A stretch of DNA of 8,677 nt from Limnohabitans sp. Rim8 (GTDB taxonomy: Bacteria > Pseudomonadota > Gammaproteobacteria > Burkholderiales > Burkholderiaceae_C): the NCBI GenBank assembly GCA_945877725.1, contig CAMDXR010000118.1, positions 1 through 8,677 of the forward strand, given 5' to 3'. The translations under genes were made by a program, and so were the position numbers. The notes below the pieces were generated by a model. That model was not told where the DNA came from and did not search any database. It worked only from the letters and a program-made list of their open reading frames with translations. This document shows, in pieces, positions 6,670 to 8,677 of the stretch. The stretch's first letter is position 1. Every line of letters starts with the position of its first letter.

Positions 6670-8309
6670 GGCAATGTGTCTCCGGGCATCCCGGGCTCTG
6701 TTTTTGGGATCAGTGTAAGTGATGCTTCGAGGCGGCCACTGACCATTTGCAAAACCAGGTCGGCATGCACGGCCAAGATGTTATTTTGCTCGGCCACCAG
6801 CAAGCTCATGCCCTCATGCCTCAGTTGCAACAGCGCTTGGCGCAGGGCCTGTACCAAGACCGGGGCAATGCCCTCACAAGGCTCGTCCAGCAAAAGCAGC
6901 CTGGGACGTGTCATCAAAGTACGGGCAATGGCCAGCATTTGCTGTTCGCCGCCACTCATTTGGCTGGCGGGTCGGCTCAGCATTTGCCCCAACACGGGAA
7001 ACAGCGTCAAGACACGCTCAAACTGCTGCTGCATGACCGCCCGCGTAGGCCCACGCGCCGCAATCCAGAGGTTTTCGCGCACGGAAAGCCCGGTAAACAA
7101 GCGCCGGTCTTCGGCCACAAAGCCCAACCCCGCTTGCGCCCTCTGGTGCGCAGGCCAGCCTGACATGCGCTGACCCGACCAATCTACCCGCCCCGTGACC
7201 CTCGGCCCCACGCCGATCAAGGCCTGCAACAAACTGGATTTGCCCGCCCCGTTCAGGCCCTGCAGCACCACCATTTCGCCGGGGTTGACCTGCAAGGAAA
7301 CATCGAACAGGGCTTGTGCCTGACCGTACCAAGCGTTGAGTTGGCTAACCATGAGCCGGTCTTCAGACAAAGTAACCCTCGAAACGGATGGAATGACCGC
7401 AACTTTGGCGTCAACAGTGATCTTGTCGTCTTGCACGCCAACTTGCAGGCTTGGCACCCCAGGCAATACGCCTTCAAACGCGGTGTTGTCCGACCCTGAC
7501 CGCTTCGCCTTGAAGTCCATGCCCAAATAGTTTTGCAACACCAACGGGTCTTTTGCCACCTGTTCGGGCAAACCATCGGCCACCAAACGGCCCTGCATCA
7601 ACACCAGCACCCGATCGGCCACACCAAAAACGGCATCCATGTTGTGTTCGGTGTACAGCACCGTGACCCCCTGTGATGCGACTTGCCTGACCAAGGCCAT
7701 CATGTCGGCACGCTCACTTTGCGCCAGTCCGGCAGCGGGTTCGTCCAGCAACAAAAGCGAGGGCCCAGAGGCGGACAAGCCCGCCAGGGCCATGGCCAGC
7801 TCCAAGCGTTTTTTGGCCCCATAAGGCAAGTTTGCCGCCGTGACCTGCGCCAAACTTTGCAAGCCCACTTGTTCGGCCAATTGCCCCGCCCGCGCCCTTT
7901 CGCGCTGGTCCAGACGGTCCCACCAAGACAGTGCGGTCGCATCGCGCAGCACCAACTGGATGTTTTGCAACACCGTCAGTGCCTCAAAGGTTTGGGCTAC
8001 TTGGAAAGTGCGGGCCACCCCCCCTTGCTGCCGGGCCGCAGGCTTTAGCCCCAGCAAAGACTGGCCCTGCCAAACCACCTGCCCGGCAGTGGGCGCATGT
8101 TGCCCCGCCAAACAGGCAAAGCAAGTGGATTTACCGGCGCCGTTGGGGCCAATCAAGGCCACGCACTGCCCGGCCAAAACCTCAAAACTGACCCCATCCA
8201 GCGCGTGAACACCGCCAAAATACTTGGTCAGCCCCCGCACTTGCAAGGCTGGCTGTATCGGGGCCGTGTCTTGGCGCTTCATGGGCTCAGTTGGCTGGAT
8301 AGCGTTCAT
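6666..8309 (-). CDS. Fused LivG-LivF ABC transporter double ATPase (HAAT / branched-chain amino acid family)
   Basis: The product is 547 residues with two complete ATP-binding domains in one chain. Domain 1 (about 20-265) is LivG-like: Walker A GPNGAGKST (54-62), Q-loop Gln103, signature LPYGAKK (161-167), Walker B LLLLDEP (185-191), His222, and the LivG-type end DPLVLQNYLG. Domain 2 (about 320-530) is LivF-like: Walker A GLNGAGKSS (351-359), VAEDRRLF in place of LivF's VPEGRR (398-405), signature MSGGEQQ (451-457), Walker B LLLLDEP (471-477) and AEQN (506-509). A roughly 50-residue linker joins them. Such ATPases power HAAT importers for branched-chain amino acids, urea, amides or aromatic acids at the inner membrane. 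ATG at 8309 forms ATGA with the livM stop; the open frame to 8405 only overlaps livM and adds Arg-rich, unrelated sequence. MKRQ at 8282 is an alternative start. The stop overlaps pncB. The substrate is unknown because no binding protein is visible. Confidence 0.93.
   Translation of the reverse strand: MNAIQPTEPMKRQDTAPIQPALQVRGLTKYFGGVHALDGVSFEVLAGQCVALIGPNGAGKSTCFACLAGQHAPTAGQVVWQGQSLLGLKPAARQQGGVARTFQVAQTFEALTVLQNIQLVLRDATALSWWDRLDQRERARAGQLAEQVGLQSLAQVTAANLPYGAKKRLELAMALAGLSASGPSLLLLDEPAAGLAQSERADMMALVRQVASQGVTVLYTEHNMDAVFGVADRVLVLMQGRLVADGLPEQVAKDPLVLQNYLGMDFKAKRSGSDNTAFEGVLPGVPSLQVGVQDDKITVDAKVAVIPSVSRVTLSEDRLMVSQLNAWYGQAQALFDVSLQVNPGEMVVLQGLNGAGKSSLLQALIGVGPRVTGRVDWSGQRMSGWPAHQRAQAGLGFVAEDRRLFTGLSVRENLWIAARGPTRAVMQQQFERVLTLFPVLGQMLSRPASQMSGGEQQMLAIARTLMTRPRLLLLDEPCEGIAPVLVQALRQALLQLRHEGMSLLVAEQNNILAVHADLVLQMVSGRLEASLTLIPKTEPGMPGDTLP
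7362..7508 (-). other. Interdomain linker of the LivG-LivF fusion
   Basis: This corresponds to about residues 268-316 of the fusion, between the LivG-type end (NYLGMDF) and the LivF-type beginning (MVSQLNAWYG). It is rich in Val, Ser, Asp and Thr and alternates hydrophobic and polar residues (for example VSRVTLSED), unlike either ATPase domain. Hand counts give 52% GC at 7381-7440, against 67% at 7201-7260 and 63% at 7561-7620, although 7441-7500 is 60%. I do not recognise a known domain in it. Confidence 0.6.
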
Positions 8310-8677
8310 GTTGGACGCTCTTCGTCTTGGGCCGCACGGTTGCGCAGAACGGTGTCTGGCCCGGTGTCTTGGCTCAGGCGCCTGCGTGCCCCGATTTGTT
8401 GCCAAGCGCCCAACACCCCGCTGGGGGCCAACACCATGACCATCATGATGACCAGACCGAGCAGGCCCCGCCAGTAGTCCATGCCCTGACCTAACTCAGC
8501 ACCGCCCCAAACCAACAGCGCACTGCCCACTGCGGCACCCCAAAGTTGGTGCACGCCGCCCAGCAATATCACCAACAAAGCATCCACCGACATGGCTACC
8601 GAAGCCACCGATGGAAAAACCGCGCCTTTGAATGCGGCCCACAACGCCCCGGCCAGGCCGGCCAGGGTGGCGCTGCC
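8306..8677 (-). CDS. LivM-type ABC permease, C-terminal part; 5' end outside the window
   Basis: The frame is open to the right edge and ends in TGA (8308-8306), giving 123 visible residues. The start of the fragment (GSATLAGLAGALWAAFKGAVFPS) matches the 'sgalAGlAGal' block near the end of LivM/LivH permeases. It is followed by LLVILLGGVHQLWGAAVGSALLV, equivalent to the conserved 'GG.G.LwGpvlGA' segment that contacts the ATPase, then a last helix (GLLGLVIMMVMVLAPSGVLGAW). LivM is one of the two inner-membrane permeases of HAAT importers. The tail after about residue 98 is Arg-rich and hydrophilic. A TTG at 8644 is internal to conserved sequence and is not the start. Its stop overlaps the ATPase start as ATGA. 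The LivH partner and the binding protein would be expected beyond the right edge. LivM rather than LivH is favoured by the order next to LivG, but this is less certain than the family. Confidence 0.85.
   Translation of the reverse strand, partial: GSATLAGLAGALWAAFKGAVFPSVASVAMSVDALLVILLGGVHQLWGAAVGSALLVWGGAELGQGMDYWRGLLGLVIMMVMVLAPSGVLGAWQQIGARRRLSQDTGPDTVLRNRAAQDEERPT

Noticed and set aside
8650..8666. Near-direct repeat GGCCAGGCCGGCCAGG
   Set aside because: It encodes the LAGLAGA block conserved in LivM-type permeases, so the repetition comes from the protein sequence.

Overview
The window reads as an ordinary, gene-dense piece of a Gram-negative chromosome. It is most likely from the Betaproteobacteria (Burkholderiales, Comamonadaceae-like). 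That placement rests on protein flavour, a GC content of roughly the high fifties by eye, and very short intergenic gaps; it is an inference, since no rRNA or marker gene is present. Eight protein genes fill almost the whole window. No tRNA, rRNA, CRISPR array, insertion sequence or phage gene was seen.

Left edge: the C-terminal part of a LOG-family (TIGR00730-like) nucleotide hydrolase lies on the plus strand (1-429). It converges, across a 33-base gap, on a long run of seven minus-strand genes covering the rest of the window. In transcription order (right to left) these are: the end of a LivM-type permease (8677-8306, cut by the edge); a fused LivG-LivF double ATPase (8309-6666); pncB, nicotinate phosphoribosyltransferase (6669-5485); a NhaD/CitMHS_2-type Na+/H+ antiporter (5432-4008); a GhrB-like NAD(P)H-dependent 2-hydroxyacid dehydrogenase (4008-3022); rmuC (3025-1676); and an MFS transporter (1647-463).

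Four of the six junctions in this run overlap. Three are ATGA (8306-8309, 6666-6669, 3022-3025) and one is TAATG (4006-4010). The other two gaps are 52 bases (pncB to nhaD) and 28 bases (rmuC to MFS), and neither contains a convincing terminator or promoter. The layout therefore suggests one transcript, or two if the 52-base gap holds a promoter. Its own promoter would lie beyond the right edge.

Functionally the run mixes solute import (HAAT-family ABC transporter), NAD salvage from nicotinate, sodium/proton exchange, reduction of 2-oxoacids such as glyoxylate or hydroxypyruvate, genome maintenance (RmuC) and an efflux-type carrier. The two points most worth a second look are the LivG-LivF fusion with its roughly 50-residue linker, and the ATGA coupling of that ATPase to pncB, which raises the possibility that the transporter takes up a pyridine or another aromatic acid. 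No clearly new system was found; most of the window is conserved housekeeping and transport.
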